From contig CAWKFQ010000023.1 of the NCBI GenBank assembly GCA_963848955.1, positions 62,001 through 126,000 on the forward strand: a DNA stretch of 64,000 nt, written 5' to 3'. The position numbers and the translations under genes were made by a program. The notes beneath the pieces were generated by a model. The model worked only from the letters and a program-made list of their open reading frames with translations. It was not told the DNA's origin and made no database searches. Of this stretch, positions 36,297-44,756 are shown in pieces (position 1 is the stretch's first letter; the number at the start of each line of letters is the position of its first letter). This DNA comes from DASUPK01 sp963848955. GTDB lineage: Bacteria > Actinomycetota > Thermoleophilia > Solirubrobacterales > 70-9.

Positions 36297-37805
36297 ATGG
36301 AGCTGGGAGAGCTGCTGAGAGCCTCCGGGGTGGCCGCGGAGCTGCACGGCGACCGGTCCGTGGAGATCCGCGATCTGGCCTACGACAGCCGGCGTGTCGG
36401 CGCGGGCACGCTGTTCTTCTGCTTTCCGGGCGAGCGGACCGACGGGCACGACTTCGCACCGGCCGCGGTGGAGGCGGGCGCCTCGGCGCTCGTCGTCGAG
36501 CGTCCGCTCGAGCTCGACGTGCCGCAGGCCCAGGTCGAGGACGCCCGGGCGGCCATGGCGCCCATCGCGGCGACCTTCAACGGCGATCCGACCTCGGAGC
36601 TCGCCGTCGTCGGCATCACCGGCACGAACGGCAAGACGACGACGGCCTTCCTGGTCAGACACCTGCTCGAGTCGGCGGGCCACCGCTGCGGGCTGCTGGG
36701 CACGGTCCAGCAGGTGGTCGGCGGCCGGGTCGAGGAGGTCGAGCGGACCACGCCGGAGGCGATCGATCTGCAGCACACCTTCGACCGCATGCTCGAATCG
36801 GGCGACGAGTACTGCGCGATGGAGGTCTCGTCGCACGCCCTCGTCCTGCACCGCGCCGACTCCATCCACTTCGCCGCCAAGGTCTTCACCAACCTGAGCC
36901 AGGACCACCTCGACTTCCACGCGGACATGGAGGACTACTTCGAGGCCAAGCGGCTGCTCTTCTCCGGCGAGGGCGGCGCCCCGATCATCGAGCTGGAGGG
37001 CGGAGTCTCGGTGATCAACATCGACGATCCGTACGGCCGGCGCCTCGCCGAGGACATCGATTGCGGATCGGGAAGCGAGTGCGTCAGCTACTCGCCGGGG
37101 GGCGGCGACGCCGAACTGAGCGCCAGGGACGTCGCCTTCGACGCCTCCGGCTCGCGCTTCACCTGCGTAACGCCGGAGGGAGAGCTCGAGGTGCGGATTC
37201 CGCTGCCGGGCGACTTCAACGTTGCGAACGCGCTGGCCGCGCTCGGCGTCGCCCGCGCCCTGGGGCTCGACCTCAGCGGCGCCGCTGCGGCGCTCGGTTC
37301 GGCGGAGCAGGTGCCCGGCCGCTTCGAGTCGATCGACGAGGGGCAGCCCTTCGCCGTGGTGGTCGACTACGCGCACACGCCCGACTCGCTGGAGAACGTG
37401 CTCGAGGCCGCTCGGCGGGTCACGGAGGGGCGCCTGATCTGCGTCTTCGGTGCCGGCGGGGACCGCGACCGCGAGAAGCGGCCGCTGATGGGGCGGGCGG
37501 GGGCGGAGCTCTCCGACCTGGCCGTGGTCACCTCCGACAACCCGCGTTCCGAGGATCCGGCGGCGATCATCGAGCAGATCGAGGCCGGGATCGAGGAGAG
37601 CGCTCCGGCGGAGGTGATCGTCGAGCAGGACCGCCGCGCGGCGATCGCGCTCGCGCTCGGGCGGGCGAGTGAGGGTGACCTGGTCGTGATCGCCGGCAAG
37701 GGACATGAGCAGGGGCAGGAGTTCGAGGGCGGACGCAAGGTGCCCTTCGACGACCGCGACGTGGCGCGGGACGAGCTGCGCAACCTGAAGGCCGCCGCGG
37801 GTTGA
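36297..37805 (+). CDS. murE: UDP-MurNAc-L-Ala-D-Glu:meso-diaminopimelate ligase
   Basis: Intact, 502 residues from ATG 36297. ATP site GITGTNGKTTT at about 105-115, carbamylated-Lys region and YAHTPDSLENVL, and the substrate motif DNPR in TSDNPRSEDP (about residue 413). That motif marks the meso-diaminopimelate-adding type, so this organism has DAP-type peptidoglycan. Its stop overlaps the murF start. Because the hydrolase gene lies upstream on the other strand, murE may need its own promoter; none is obvious in the 116 bases before it. Confidence 0.95.
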   Translation: MELGELLRASGVAAELHGDRSVEIRDLAYDSRRVGAGTLFFCFPGERTDGHDFAPAAVEAGASALVVERPLELDVPQAQVEDARAAMAPIAATFNGDPTSELAVVGITGTNGKTTTAFLVRHLLESAGHRCGLLGTVQQVVGGRVEEVERTTPEAIDLQHTFDRMLESGDEYCAMEVSSHALVLHRADSIHFAAKVFTNLSQDHLDFHADMEDYFEAKRLLFSGEGGAPIIELEGGVSVINIDDPYGRRLAEDIDCGSGSECVSYSPGGGDAELSARDVAFDASGSRFTCVTPEGELEVRIPLPGDFNVANALAALGVARALGLDLSGAAAALGSAEQVPGRFESIDEGQPFAVVVDYAHTPDSLENVLEAARRVTEGRLICVFGAGGDRDREKRPLMGRAGAELSDLAVVTSDNPRSEDPAAIIEQIEAGIEESAPAEVIVEQDRRAAIALALGRASEGDLVVIAGKGHEQGQEFEGGRKVPFDDRDVARDELRNLKAAAG

Positions 37806-39172
37806 AGACGCTCGACGGTGAACGACTCGCCTCTGCGGCAGGCGCGGAGGTGCTCGCCAGGGGCGCCGAAGGCGGTCCCGCGCGCGCCGTGATCGACTCG
37901 CGGGAGGTCGGCGACGGTGACCTCTTCGTCGGGCTGCCCGGGGAGCGCTACGACGGCGGCGAGTTCGGAGCTGAGGCGCTGCGCCGAGGGGCCTGGGGCA
38001 TCCTGGTGCCGACTCAGTGGGGGCGCGAGCTCGCGATGCAGCGCGACGTCGGCGCCACGGAGAAGGGGACGGGGTGGGTGCTCGGCGCGGCTGACCCCCT
38101 CGCCTCGCTGCAGTCACTCGCCCGAGCTTGGCGGGAGGAGCTCGCCTGCCAGGTCGTCGGGATCACCGGATCGACGGGCAAGACCTCGGTGAAGGACGTC
38201 TGCCGCACCCTCCTGCCCGGGGAGGTGCACGCCAGTCCCGAGAACTACAACACCGAGATCGGCATGCCGCTGGCCATGCTGGGGGCTCCGGAGGGCACCG
38301 ATGTGCTCGTCCTCGAGATGGCGATGCGGGGCCCCGGGCAGATCGCCGAGCTCTGCGCGATCGCGGAGCCCGACGTCGCCGTGATCACCAACGTGGGCCC
38401 GGTCCACGTGGAGCTCCTGGGTTCGATCGAGGCGATCGCCGCGACCAAGGCCGAGATCATCGCTGGCCTCCGACCGGGCGGCACCGCCGTCGTCCCAGCC
38501 GATCCGGGTCCCCTGGCGCCCCACCTCGACCGCGCGCCGAAGCTCTTGCGCTTCGGGGCCGGCGGCGACGTGGAGGCGGTGGACGTGGATGCCGAGGCGG
38601 GGGAGACGGACGCGCTCGTCCGCACCCCGGTAGGCGAGCAGCGCTTCAAGTTTCCCTTCGTCGAGGCGCACAACCTCGACAACGCCCTGGCTGCGATTGC
38701 AGCGGGCGTCGCGCTCGGCCTCCCGCTGGACGAGATGGCCGGTCTGGCGCCCGGGATAGTCTTCTCGCGGCTTCGTGGGGAGCTGGTGGAGCTCCCGGAG
38801 GACGCCATCCTGATCAACGACTCCTACAACGCCAACCCCATCTCGATGCGGGCGGCGCTGGACCATCTCGCCTCACTCGACGCGGGGGGCCGGCGTGTCG
38901 CCGTGCTGGGCGAGATGCGCGAGCTCGGCCCGGACGCCGCCGCCTACCACCGCGAGATCGGGGAGTACGCGAGGGAGCGCGGCGTCGAGCTGATCATCGG
39001 CGTCGGCGAGCAGGCCTCCGCATACGAGCCCGATCAGCAGGTGGCGGACGCCGAGACAGCCGCCGACGCGCTCGCCGCCGTGCTTGCGCCGGGCGATGCC
39101 GTCCTCGTCAAGGGCTCGCGCGCCGTTGGCCTGGAGCGGGTCGCGGAGAAGCTCGCGGAATCGGATAGCTAG
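37802..39172 (+). CDS. murF: UDP-MurNAc-tripeptide:D-Ala-D-Ala ligase
   Basis: Intact, 456 residues from TTG 37802, overlapping the murE stop by four bases. ATP site GITGSTGKTSVK at about 119-130, EMAMRGPGQIAELC, TNVGPVHVELLGS, and INDSYNANPISMRAAL are the standard murF blocks. It adds the D-Ala-D-Ala dipeptide to make the UDP-MurNAc-pentapeptide. The mraY ATG follows directly after the stop. Confidence 0.95.
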   Translation: MKTLDGERLASAAGAEVLARGAEGGPARAVIDSREVGDGDLFVGLPGERYDGGEFGAEALRRGAWGILVPTQWGRELAMQRDVGATEKGTGWVLGAADPLASLQSLARAWREELACQVVGITGSTGKTSVKDVCRTLLPGEVHASPENYNTEIGMPLAMLGAPEGTDVLVLEMAMRGPGQIAELCAIAEPDVAVITNVGPVHVELLGSIEAIAATKAEIIAGLRPGGTAVVPADPGPLAPHLDRAPKLLRFGAGGDVEAVDVDAEAGETDALVRTPVGEQRFKFPFVEAHNLDNALAAIAAGVALGLPLDEMAGLAPGIVFSRLRGELVELPEDAILINDSYNANPISMRAALDHLASLDAGGRRVAVLGEMRELGPDAAAYHREIGEYARERGVELIIGVGEQASAYEPDQQVADAETAADALAAVLAPGDAVLVKGSRAVGLERVAEKLAESDS

Positions 39173-40150
39173 ATGCTCGGCGAGATCCTGATCGCGGGGA
39201 TGGCCGCGATGCTGATCTGCATCTTCCTCGGCCCGAAGTTCATCGAGTACCTGCGCCTGCGGGAGTTCGGCCAGCAGATCCGCGAGGAGGGTCCCGAGGA
39301 GCACCACGAGAAGGCGGGGACACCCACCATGGGCGGGCTGATCATCTTCACCGCGATCGCGATCCCGTATCTCGTCCTCTCGGATCGCAGCACGGCGAGC
39401 CTCGCGGTGTTCGGCGTGGCGCTCGGCTGCGCCCTGATCGGCTTCATCGACGACTTCCTGAAGATCACCCGCCGGCGCTCACTCGGACTCTCGGCCCGCT
39501 ACAAGCTGCTCTTCCAGGCCGCCCTCGCGCTCGGCCTCTGGTACGTCGCCAAGCATTCGGTGGGGCTCGACTCGAGCCTCGAGCTGCGCATCTCGGATGC
39601 CTCGCTGGACATCCCGGACTGGGTCTATCCGATCGTGATCTTCCTCGTGATCGCCGGCTCGGCCAACGCGGTCAACCTCACAGACGGCCTCGATGGCCTC
39701 GCCGCGGGCTGCTGCGCGATCGTCCTGCTCGCCTACATCGCGATCACCTTCATCACCTCCGGCGAGCACGATCTCTCCCTGCTCTCGGCGACGCTCGTAG
39801 GGGGCTGCATCGGCTTTCTCTGGTTCAACGCGTTCCCGGCGTCGATCTTCATGGGAGACACCGGCTCGCTCGGGCTGGGGGGTGCGATCGGTGCGCTGGC
39901 GGTGATGACCCAGACGGAGATCCTCCTGATCATCACCGGCGGGATCTTCGTGATCGAGGCGCTCTCGGTGGCGCTCCAGGTCGCCACCTTCAAGACGCTC
40001 CGCCGCCGCGTGCTGCTGATGGCGCCGGTCCACCATCACTTCGAGCTGATGGCCTGGTCGGAGACCAAGATCATGCTGCGCTTCTGGATCGTGGCCGCGG
40101 TCTGCGCCGGGATCGGCTTCACGCTGTACCAGCAGGCGATCGGGACCTAG
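39173..40150 (+). CDS. mraY: Phospho-MurNAc-pentapeptide transferase
   Basis: Intact, 325 residues with about ten membrane helices. Catalytic features: IDDFLK (about 92), NAVNLTDGLDGLA (about 165-177), FMGDTGSLGLGG (about 226-237) and the MraY signature VHHHFE (about 286-291). It makes lipid I. In most actinobacteria murD follows directly; here a 9 kb island with other genes and repeats is inserted after it. Confidence 0.95.
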   Translation: MLGEILIAGMAAMLICIFLGPKFIEYLRLREFGQQIREEGPEEHHEKAGTPTMGGLIIFTAIAIPYLVLSDRSTASLAVFGVALGCALIGFIDDFLKITRRRSLGLSARYKLLFQAALALGLWYVAKHSVGLDSSLELRISDASLDIPDWVYPIVIFLVIAGSANAVNLTDGLDGLAAGCCAIVLLAYIAITFITSGEHDLSLLSATLVGGCIGFLWFNAFPASIFMGDTGSLGLGGAIGALAVMTQTEILLIITGGIFVIEALSVALQVATFKTLRRRVLLMAPVHHHFELMAWSETKIMLRFWIVAAVCAGIGFTLYQQAIGT

Positions 40151-40176
40151 GCCAGGTCTCGAGCAGTTTCCTGGCC
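40150..40176. terminator. Hairpin at the mraY 3' end
   Basis: GGCCAGG (40150-40156) and CCTGGCC (40170-40176) form a 7-bp stem beginning at the last base of the mraY stop. It lies between convergent genes. No T run follows, so it is at best a weak terminator. Confidence 0.3.
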
Positions 40177-40237
40177 GAGAGCCTGGAAAGTCCTCACGGA
40201 GATGGTCTGACCGCTGCTCCAAAGCGGAAGCTGTTGA

Positions 40238-40633
40238 TTACTTGTTCAGTCCAGCGGCGTCGAGTGCCTCTTGCCGCTCCTGATACAGGCAGATCCGCAC
40301 AATTACGCCGGCCCGGATAGTCCAGAGCCAGGTGCCTTGGGCCTGGACCTCGATCCCGTCACGGCCGCGTAGAACGTTCGTAAATGGCGTCACGACGTGC
40401 TCGCCGGCGTCGATGTAGTCGTCAATCCCGTATCGGACTGACTCCCAGTTCTTAGTGAACTCCTCCGTGACGCGGCGGAACCGATCGAGGGAGTAGACAC
40501 CCTGGTCGAGTCCGAAGGCCCGAGACAGGTCGATCTCTGCATCTGGCGAGGCGTCGCGAAACGCCGCATCGAAGTCCTTCCGATTCAGTGCGGCAACGGC
40601 AGCGCGAGCGAGCTCAAAGTTCTCCTCGGACAT
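40238..40633 (-). CDS. SnoaL-like (NTF2-fold) protein 1 of the island
   Basis: A 131-residue protein of the SnoaL/NTF2-like fold. It opens with MSEENFELARAAVAALNRKD and ends EALDAAGLNK, a diverged form of the tag shared by the array. NTF2-like proteins are small cone-shaped binders or enzymes (isomerases, hydrolases); no catalytic residues can be assigned. Its start is followed, on the plus strand, by the shared head box and both hairpins. No Shine-Dalgarno sequence precedes the ATG. Confidence 0.85.
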   Translation of the reverse strand: MSEENFELARAAVAALNRKDFDAAFRDASPDAEIDLSRAFGLDQGVYSLDRFRRVTEEFTKNWESVRYGIDDYIDAGEHVVTPFTNVLRGRDGIEVQAQGTWLWTIRAGVIVRICLYQERQEALDAAGLNK

Positions 40634-40710
40634 CGCCCCACGCAGTATGTCGCCACGAAGTGCTGCTTTCCGTGCAAAGCGGATAGCTGCTTCTCGTCCA
40701 AAGCAGCTAT
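40631..40710. repeat. Cassette repeat: head box, hairpin A and hairpin B
   Basis: Head box (CAT CGCCCCACGCAGTATGTC), hairpin A at about 40662-40682 (GCTGCTTT, loop CCGTGC, AAAGCGG) and hairpin B at about 40685-40708 (GCTGCTTC, loop TCGTCC, AAAGCAGC). What follows is an eroded tail (CTATCTGTCCCGC). Confidence 0.85.
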
Positions 40711-40736
40711 CTGTCCCGCATGGGTCCGGAACGCGC

Positions 40737-41045
40737 TTACTCGCGTTCCCTGCGATGGGCTACCTCGTAGACCTCGACGCTCGACCGGCTCTGGCCAGCG
40801 TCCACAGCCGGCGACATCGCGTTGAGCGCCTGGTCCCCGCGGCGCAGGTCCTCTTCGGTTTCAAAAAGGGTGATGCCGAGCCCTCTGGCGTTCTCGCGGT
40901 CAACGAGCATCCACACGGCCTTCGAACCCTCCAAACCCTCGGGCGGGGAGTCGAACGTCGAGTCGATCATCTGCCGCGCGGCGTTGATCACGTCGTCGAT
41001 TTGCGACACATCGCCACCCTCGAACCGTGCGATCCGGGCATACAT
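40737..41045 (-). CDS. Small ABM-like (dimeric alpha/beta barrel) protein
   Basis: A 102-residue protein beginning MYARIARFEGGDVSQIDDVI at ATG 41045, behind a perfect GGAGGAGG, unlike its SnoaL neighbours. The beta-alpha-beta pattern with MLVDRENARGLGITLFETEE resembles stress-response dimeric alpha/beta barrel or antibiotic-biosynthesis monooxygenase proteins. Function unknown. Confidence 0.75.
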   Translation of the reverse strand: MYARIARFEGGDVSQIDDVINAARQMIDSTFDSPPEGLEGSKAVWMLVDRENARGLGITLFETEEDLRRGDQALNAMSPAVDAGQSRSSVEVYEVAHRRERE

Positions 41046-41137
41046 AGAAACCTCCTCCTCCGCATGACTAGTGCCCCCGAGGCTACTCGTGTGCCGACCC
41101 GCTCTTGACCGGATCGTCAGGACCAACCGGTCATGTC

Positions 41138-41189
41138 GGCTGCTTCTCGTCCAAGGCAGCTACTCCGACAGCCCGGCGGCTGCGAGGGC
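41138..41189. repeat. Cassette repeat: hairpin B plus tail
   Basis: Hairpin B (GGCTGCTTC, loop TCGTCC, AAGGCAGC) touches the stop codon of the next gene, whose last codons form the common tail TACTCCGACAGCCCGGCGGC. No head box or hairpin A is seen here. Confidence 0.8.
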
Positions 41190-41558
41190 GTCTTGCTCCT
41201 TTTCATACATCTGCCACCGAACGACCCGTCCATCCCGCCACTCAGAGACCTGCCACACGAACTCTTCGAGGGGCGCGGCGCTGCCTTCGCCATGGGCACT
41301 GTTGCGCAGTTCGGAAACCGTCATGTCCCCGGCGTCGCGCACCCAAACGACCTCGATCCTGAAGTCAGGGAAGACACCGAGCAGATCCGTCCACCACTCG
41401 CGGGTGCCGTCGTGCCCTCGATAGGAGTCGCCCTCAATCGCGAGGACCCGCGAAATCCCCACGACATCAAGATGAGCAAGCGCGAGAAATGCGTCGAGGT
41501 CGCGCCTGTTGAAAGCCTCGATGCCCCGCCGGTAGAGCTCGACGTTCTCCTGAGACAT
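41160..41558 (-). CDS. SnoaL-like (NTF2-fold) protein 2
   Basis: A 132-residue protein, MSQENVELYRRGIEAFNRRD at the start and DALAAAGLSE at the end. The middle has the SnoaL pattern YRGHDGTREWWTDLLGVFPD and a terminal strand WRDGRVVRWQMYEKEQ. The head box lies at the start codon (41556-41574), but the hairpins are missing upstream of it. No function can be assigned. Confidence 0.88.
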   Translation of the reverse strand: MSQENVELYRRGIEAFNRRDLDAFLALAHLDVVGISRVLAIEGDSYRGHDGTREWWTDLLGVFPDFRIEVVWVRDAGDMTVSELRNSAHGEGSAAPLEEFVWQVSEWRDGRVVRWQMYEKEQDALAAAGLSE

Positions 41559-41671
41559 CGCCCACGGAGTATCCGCCTCCGAAGGGGAGGGTGCGAGACG
41601 AGAACTGCCCGCTCAAACAACCGCCGGGTGACCGCTGCCGCGCGCCGAAGAAATCAGAATTGATGCTTGGC

Positions 41672-42055
41672 CTACTCCGACAGCCCGGCGGCTTCGAGGG
41701 CACGCTGATGGTCCGCGTAGATGCGCCATCGGACACAACGGTCATCGGCAAACCGCATCAGCCAGGTGAACGGTTGCGCGATAGGGACCCCGCTTGCAGA
41801 ACCCCGTCCAGATTGCTGGACGACCAGCATGATCACGTCGCCGAGGTCACGGTCTCCTCGACCTCGACGTGAAGGCCGCCGATCGCTTCGGCGAATCCTT
41901 GGAGAAAAGCACGCGCCTCATCGCGGGTATGCGCCGATCTCATCCTCGAACTCGATCTCCGGGTGGAAGACGGAATCGAAGTCAGGACCCAGTTCGCCCG
42001 TCCTGTTCACATGCTCGATGAAACGACAGGCCCGCTCGACGTTCTCCTGCGACAT
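41672..42055 (-). CDS. SnoaL-like protein 3, frameshifted
   Basis: Starts MSQENVERACRFIEHVNRTG at 42055 and, after two one-base shifts (near 41931 and 41840), continues ARAFLQGFAEAIGGLHVEVE, FTWLMRFADDRCVRWRIYAD and ends ALEAAGLSE. Length about 127 residues when corrected. It begins three bases after the stop of SnoaL protein 4, with only CATCGCC between, so the two form an operon with protein 5. Confidence 0.75.
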
Positions 42056-42058
42056 CGC

Positions 42059-42459
42059 CTACTCCCGACAGCCCGGCGGCTTCGAGGGCTTCTTCCTCAG
42101 TGCGGAACTGAGTGATGCGGGCGATCTTGCCGTCGATCACCGTGTAGAGGGGTGGCGAAGCGGCGATCTACCGGAACGGCGCTGCCCTTGCCGCGCCCGG
42201 TCTCGCTCACAATCGCCAGTATTGCGCCGGAGCCGAGGTCGGTCAGTCGCTCGACCTTGTGGTCGAAATCGTCGAACGTTCCCCGGTAGCGAGTCACCGC
42301 CTCCTCGATCGCTTCGCGTCCGTCGCTCGGGTCGGAGCCATCTATCCGGCTCATGTCGAGGACGGCGTGCCGGTCCATAAGCGAGAACGCGACCGGCGCG
42401 TCCAGACGGCGATACGCCTCGATGTGTTCGCGCACGACCTCGACGTTCTCCTGCGACAT
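42059..42459 (-). CDS. SnoaL-like protein 4, frameshifted
   Basis: MSQENVEVVREHIEAYRRLD at the start; middle MDRHAVLDMSRIDGSDPSDG and FDDFDHKVERLTDLGSGAIL. Removing one base near 42156 gives FATLYTVIDGKIARITQFRT, and one extra G in the last codons (42064-42066) hides the normal ALEAAGLSE ending. Both changes look like sequence errors. It starts two bases after the stop of protein 5. Confidence 0.78.
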
Positions 42460-42461
42460 GC

Positions 42462-42857
42462 CTACTCCGACAGCCCGGCGGCTTCGAGGGCTTCGTTGTG
42501 GTCCCAGAAGTACTCGGCCTCGCGGACCTTGCCGTTACGAACGGTGAAGATGGTCGTCAGTTCCATATTCGACTCGGGTCCTTGCCCCTGGGCGTGCCAG
42601 ATCCACCTGAAGACAACCCGATCGGCGGCGTGACTAAAGCCGCCGGTCAGCTCTACCGTGTCGGCGTCGAAGGCTTCGCGGACTCGCTCGTAGAAGCCCA
42701 TGGCCGCCTCGCGACCCATGTAGGGGCCTGGCTCCGGCCAGTTCTTCACTGGCATCAGGATCACATCGGGGTCGAGCAGCTCGCTAACCGCATCCATGTC
42801 GCCCGCGTTCCAGGTGTCAACGAAGGCTTGCACTACCACCACGTTCTCCTCCGACAT
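42462..42857 (-). CDS. SnoaL-like protein 5
   Basis: Intact, 131 residues: MSEENVVVVQAFVDTWNAGD, then MDAVSELLDPDVILMPVKNW, a PYMGREAAMGFYERVREAF helix, and ending NEALEAAGLSE. First gene of a three-gene SnoaL operon (5, 4, 3). The full repeat (head, hairpin A, hairpin B, tail) lies just upstream at 42855-42955, and no Shine-Dalgarno sequence is present. Confidence 0.9.
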   Translation of the reverse strand: MSEENVVVVQAFVDTWNAGDMDAVSELLDPDVILMPVKNWPEPGPYMGREAAMGFYERVREAFDADTVELTGGFSHAADRVVFRWIWHAQGQGPESNMELTTIFTVRNGKVREAEYFWDHNEALEAAGLSE

Positions 42858-42955
42858 CGCCCACGCAGTATCTCTCGGCGGAGTACCGCTTTCCATGCAA
42901 AGCAGGACTGCTGCTTTTCGTCCAAAGCAGCTACTCCAACAGCCCGGCGGCCCGT
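42855..42955. repeat. Cassette repeat: head box, hairpins A and B, tail
   Basis: Most complete copy. Head box 42855-42875, hairpin A about 42887-42905, hairpin B 42910-42931 (perfect stem GCTGCTTT / AAAGCAGC, loop TCGTCC), then a tail CTACTCCAACAGCCCGGCGG that no longer belongs to a SnoaL gene: it lies just after the stop of the secreted-protein gene at 42960. Confidence 0.88.
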
Positions 42956-42959
42956 TAGC

Positions 42960-43652
42960 TCAGAGGGGGAGCAGCTTGGCCTTGTTGACGCACTTCTTGC
43001 GCTTCCTGGCCTTCGCCTTGCCCTTGAACTTCTTCTTGCACTTCTTGACCGCAGCCGCACGCTGACCCGTATTGCTCGGGGGCGGAGGTGTAGGCACGAT
43101 GTCGGACGTGGTCACCGTGGCCGAGACGGGGTAGCGGACGAGGCTGCCGGGGGTGTCCGGCGAGACGGGGGTGTTGAGCGGGGGGTTGCCGGTGAACTGG
43201 TCAAAGGTGTCGCCGGAATTGGACGTGAACGTGCCACAGTGCCCGAAAGGTGATCCAACGAAGATGCCGATGGTGTCTCCGGGCTGCACCGCGATGTTCG
43301 CCGGGTAGGTGTTGAGGGCATGGAGGTTCTGGGTCCCAGCCTCCGCTTCGCCGACGAAGACATAGCCCCCACCCGACTGGGGCCTGGCCACCTTGAGCTT
43401 CAGTCCCGGGAGAGCGTCGATCCCGTTATGGAAGCTCCACGAGGTGATCACCCCGGCGGCGGTGACCGTATAGGAGTTGCCCGAGGACACTGACGTCTGC
43501 AGATCGGTCACGCTGCCACAGATGACGTTGCCGGCCTCGAAGTCCTGACCGACCGTCAAGGTTCCCGCGAATGCCTCTCCGCCGAAGAGCAGGAAGCTTG
43601 CGGCGCTGAGCGCGGCCACCAGGCTGGCTCTACGAATCATCCAACTCACCAT
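42960..43652 (-). CDS. Secreted protein with Lys/Arg-rich C-terminus (paralogue A)
   Basis: A 230-residue exported protein. The signal peptide runs to about residue 29 (SFLLFGGEAFAG). A beta-rich domain follows: VSSGNSYTVTAAGVITSWSF, then LKVARPQSGGGYVFVGEAEA and IAVQPGDTIGIFVGSPFGHC. The end is very basic (KKCKKKFKGKAKARKRKKC). It is clearly paralogous to the product of 45482-46344. GGAGAAGG lies just before ATG 43652. Function unknown; cell-surface placement is inferred. Confidence 0.8.
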   Translation of the reverse strand: MVSWMIRRASLVAALSAASFLLFGGEAFAGTLTVGQDFEAGNVICGSVTDLQTSVSSGNSYTVTAAGVITSWSFHNGIDALPGLKLKVARPQSGGGYVFVGEAEAGTQNLHALNTYPANIAVQPGDTIGIFVGSPFGHCGTFTSNSGDTFDQFTGNPPLNTPVSPDTPGSLVRYPVSATVTTSDIVPTPPPPSNTGQRAAAVKKCKKKFKGKAKARKRKKCVNKAKLLPL

Positions 43653-43966
43653 TCCCCTTCTCCGGGCCCGCCCATTATCCGCCGATGGCGGACCCGCTCC
43701 CGCTGAACTCGCGGATCGCTCTTCCGACTGCGTTCGCGACGCCAGCCGGCCTCAGGCGGATCGGCGAGAACGAGCCGCCCTCCGGTTGGGATTCGAAACT
43801 CGTAGTGCCCGTTCGTGAGTGTTACCGCTGGTCCCTTCATTGCTCATTCCTTGCTCGTCCTTGCTGCGTTGTCTGATCGGGATACGGGAACCACTTGCTG
43901 CGGGATTCGGAGGTGTGCTGAAGATCACGCTGGTGAGCACGCGGAACGCCTCCGGGTTAACCGGGC
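43653..43966. other. Intergenic, no clear gene
   Basis: A short minus-strand frame at 43646-43840 (starting MKGPAVTLTNGHYEFRIPTG) is possible but unsupported by a ribosome site or a known family. The rest shows nothing recognisable until the repeat at 43967. Confidence 0.4.
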
Positions 43967-44058
43967 GAGGTATCTCGCCGAAAGTGCTGCTTTCCATGCA
44001 AAAGCGCCGCTTCTCGTCCAAAGCAGCTATTCCGACAGCCCGGCGGCTTCGAGGGCCG
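43967..44058. repeat. Cassette repeat: partial head box, hairpins A and B, tail
   Basis: GGTATCTCGCC is a head-box remnant without a gene start. Hairpin A is at about 43986-44004 (loop CCATGC), hairpin B at about 44008-44028. The tail runs into the stop and last codons of SnoaL protein 6. Confidence 0.82.
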
Positions 44059-44446
44059 ACTGATGGTCCGGAAAGATGCGCCAGCGCACGACCTTGCCGC
44101 TGCGAATCGTGAACACGAGTCCGTACGGCGGTATGTCGGTCACGACGCCGCTGTGCCGTTCCCATTGGCGCTGGTTGCGGATCAACGCCACTACCTCGTC
44201 ACCTTCGCCATCACGCACGTCTTGGATCTCGAACTCCACGTCTCTCCATGCGGATAACCATCGCCGCCAGTAGAGCCGAACGCCGTCGTGGCCCCGATAG
44301 ATGTCGGCCAAATCCGGGTTCGACTCCCGGGCCGTAGTGGCGTCCCATTCGATATCGGGGTCGTAGAAGTCAAATGCCCGCTCGTGATCGCGCCGCCGAA
44401 ATGCCTCCAGCAAGTCACGGACCAGCTCGACGTTCTTCTCCGACAT
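44027..44446 (-). CDS. SnoaL-like (NTF2-fold) protein 6
   Basis: Intact, 139 residues: MSEKNVELVRDLLEAFRRRD, FYDPDIEWDATTARESNPDL, YRGHDGVRLYWRRWLSAWRD and a last strand VVRWRIFPDHQSALEAAGLSE. ATG 44446 is set by the head box; longer starts would run through the hairpins. No Shine-Dalgarno sequence. Confidence 0.9.
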   Translation of the reverse strand: MSEKNVELVRDLLEAFRRRDHERAFDFYDPDIEWDATTARESNPDLADIYRGHDGVRLYWRRWLSAWRDVEFEIQDVRDGEGDEVVALIRNQRQWERHSGVVTDIPPYGLVFTIRSGKVVRWRIFPDHQSALEAAGLSE

Positions 44447-44520
44447 CGCCCACGCAGTATCTCGCCATGAGTGCTGCTTTCCATGCAAAGCAGCACTACT
44501 GCTTTTCGTCCAAAGCGGCT
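44444..44520. repeat. Cassette repeat: head box, hairpins A and B, no tail
   Basis: Head box 44444-44463, perfect hairpin A at 44473-44494 (GCTGCTTT, CCATGC, AAAGCAGC) and a slightly mismatched hairpin B at about 44498-44519. The tail expected next is missing. Confidence 0.88.
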
Positions 44521-44756
44521 CTTTGGGCAATAGCGGTGCTGACCGCTCAGCGTTCCGCTTTCACGCGGAAGGAGGAGCGAGCAGGCTACGACGATAGGCT
44601 CCGCCTGTGCTCGACACCTGGGCGTCAACGACTCCCACTACACGTGCATGCGCGAGCTAGGAAGGAGGGGTAGCCGCGACCGACAGCGACCCGCGCAGCG
44701 CTGACGAGCCAGACCCGCGCTCGGCGGCGGTCACGTTCATCACCACGGAGCACTTT

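Noticed and set aside
42952..42984. GTTAGCTCAGAGGGGGAGCA resembles a tRNA D-arm
   Set aside because: It covers the stop and last codons of a secreted protein; no anticodon or T-arm follows at the right distance.
44314..44330. CCGGGTTCGACTCCCGG looks like a tRNA T-arm
   Set aside because: It lies inside the coding sequence of SnoaL protein 6 and no acceptor, anticodon or D-arm can be built around it.
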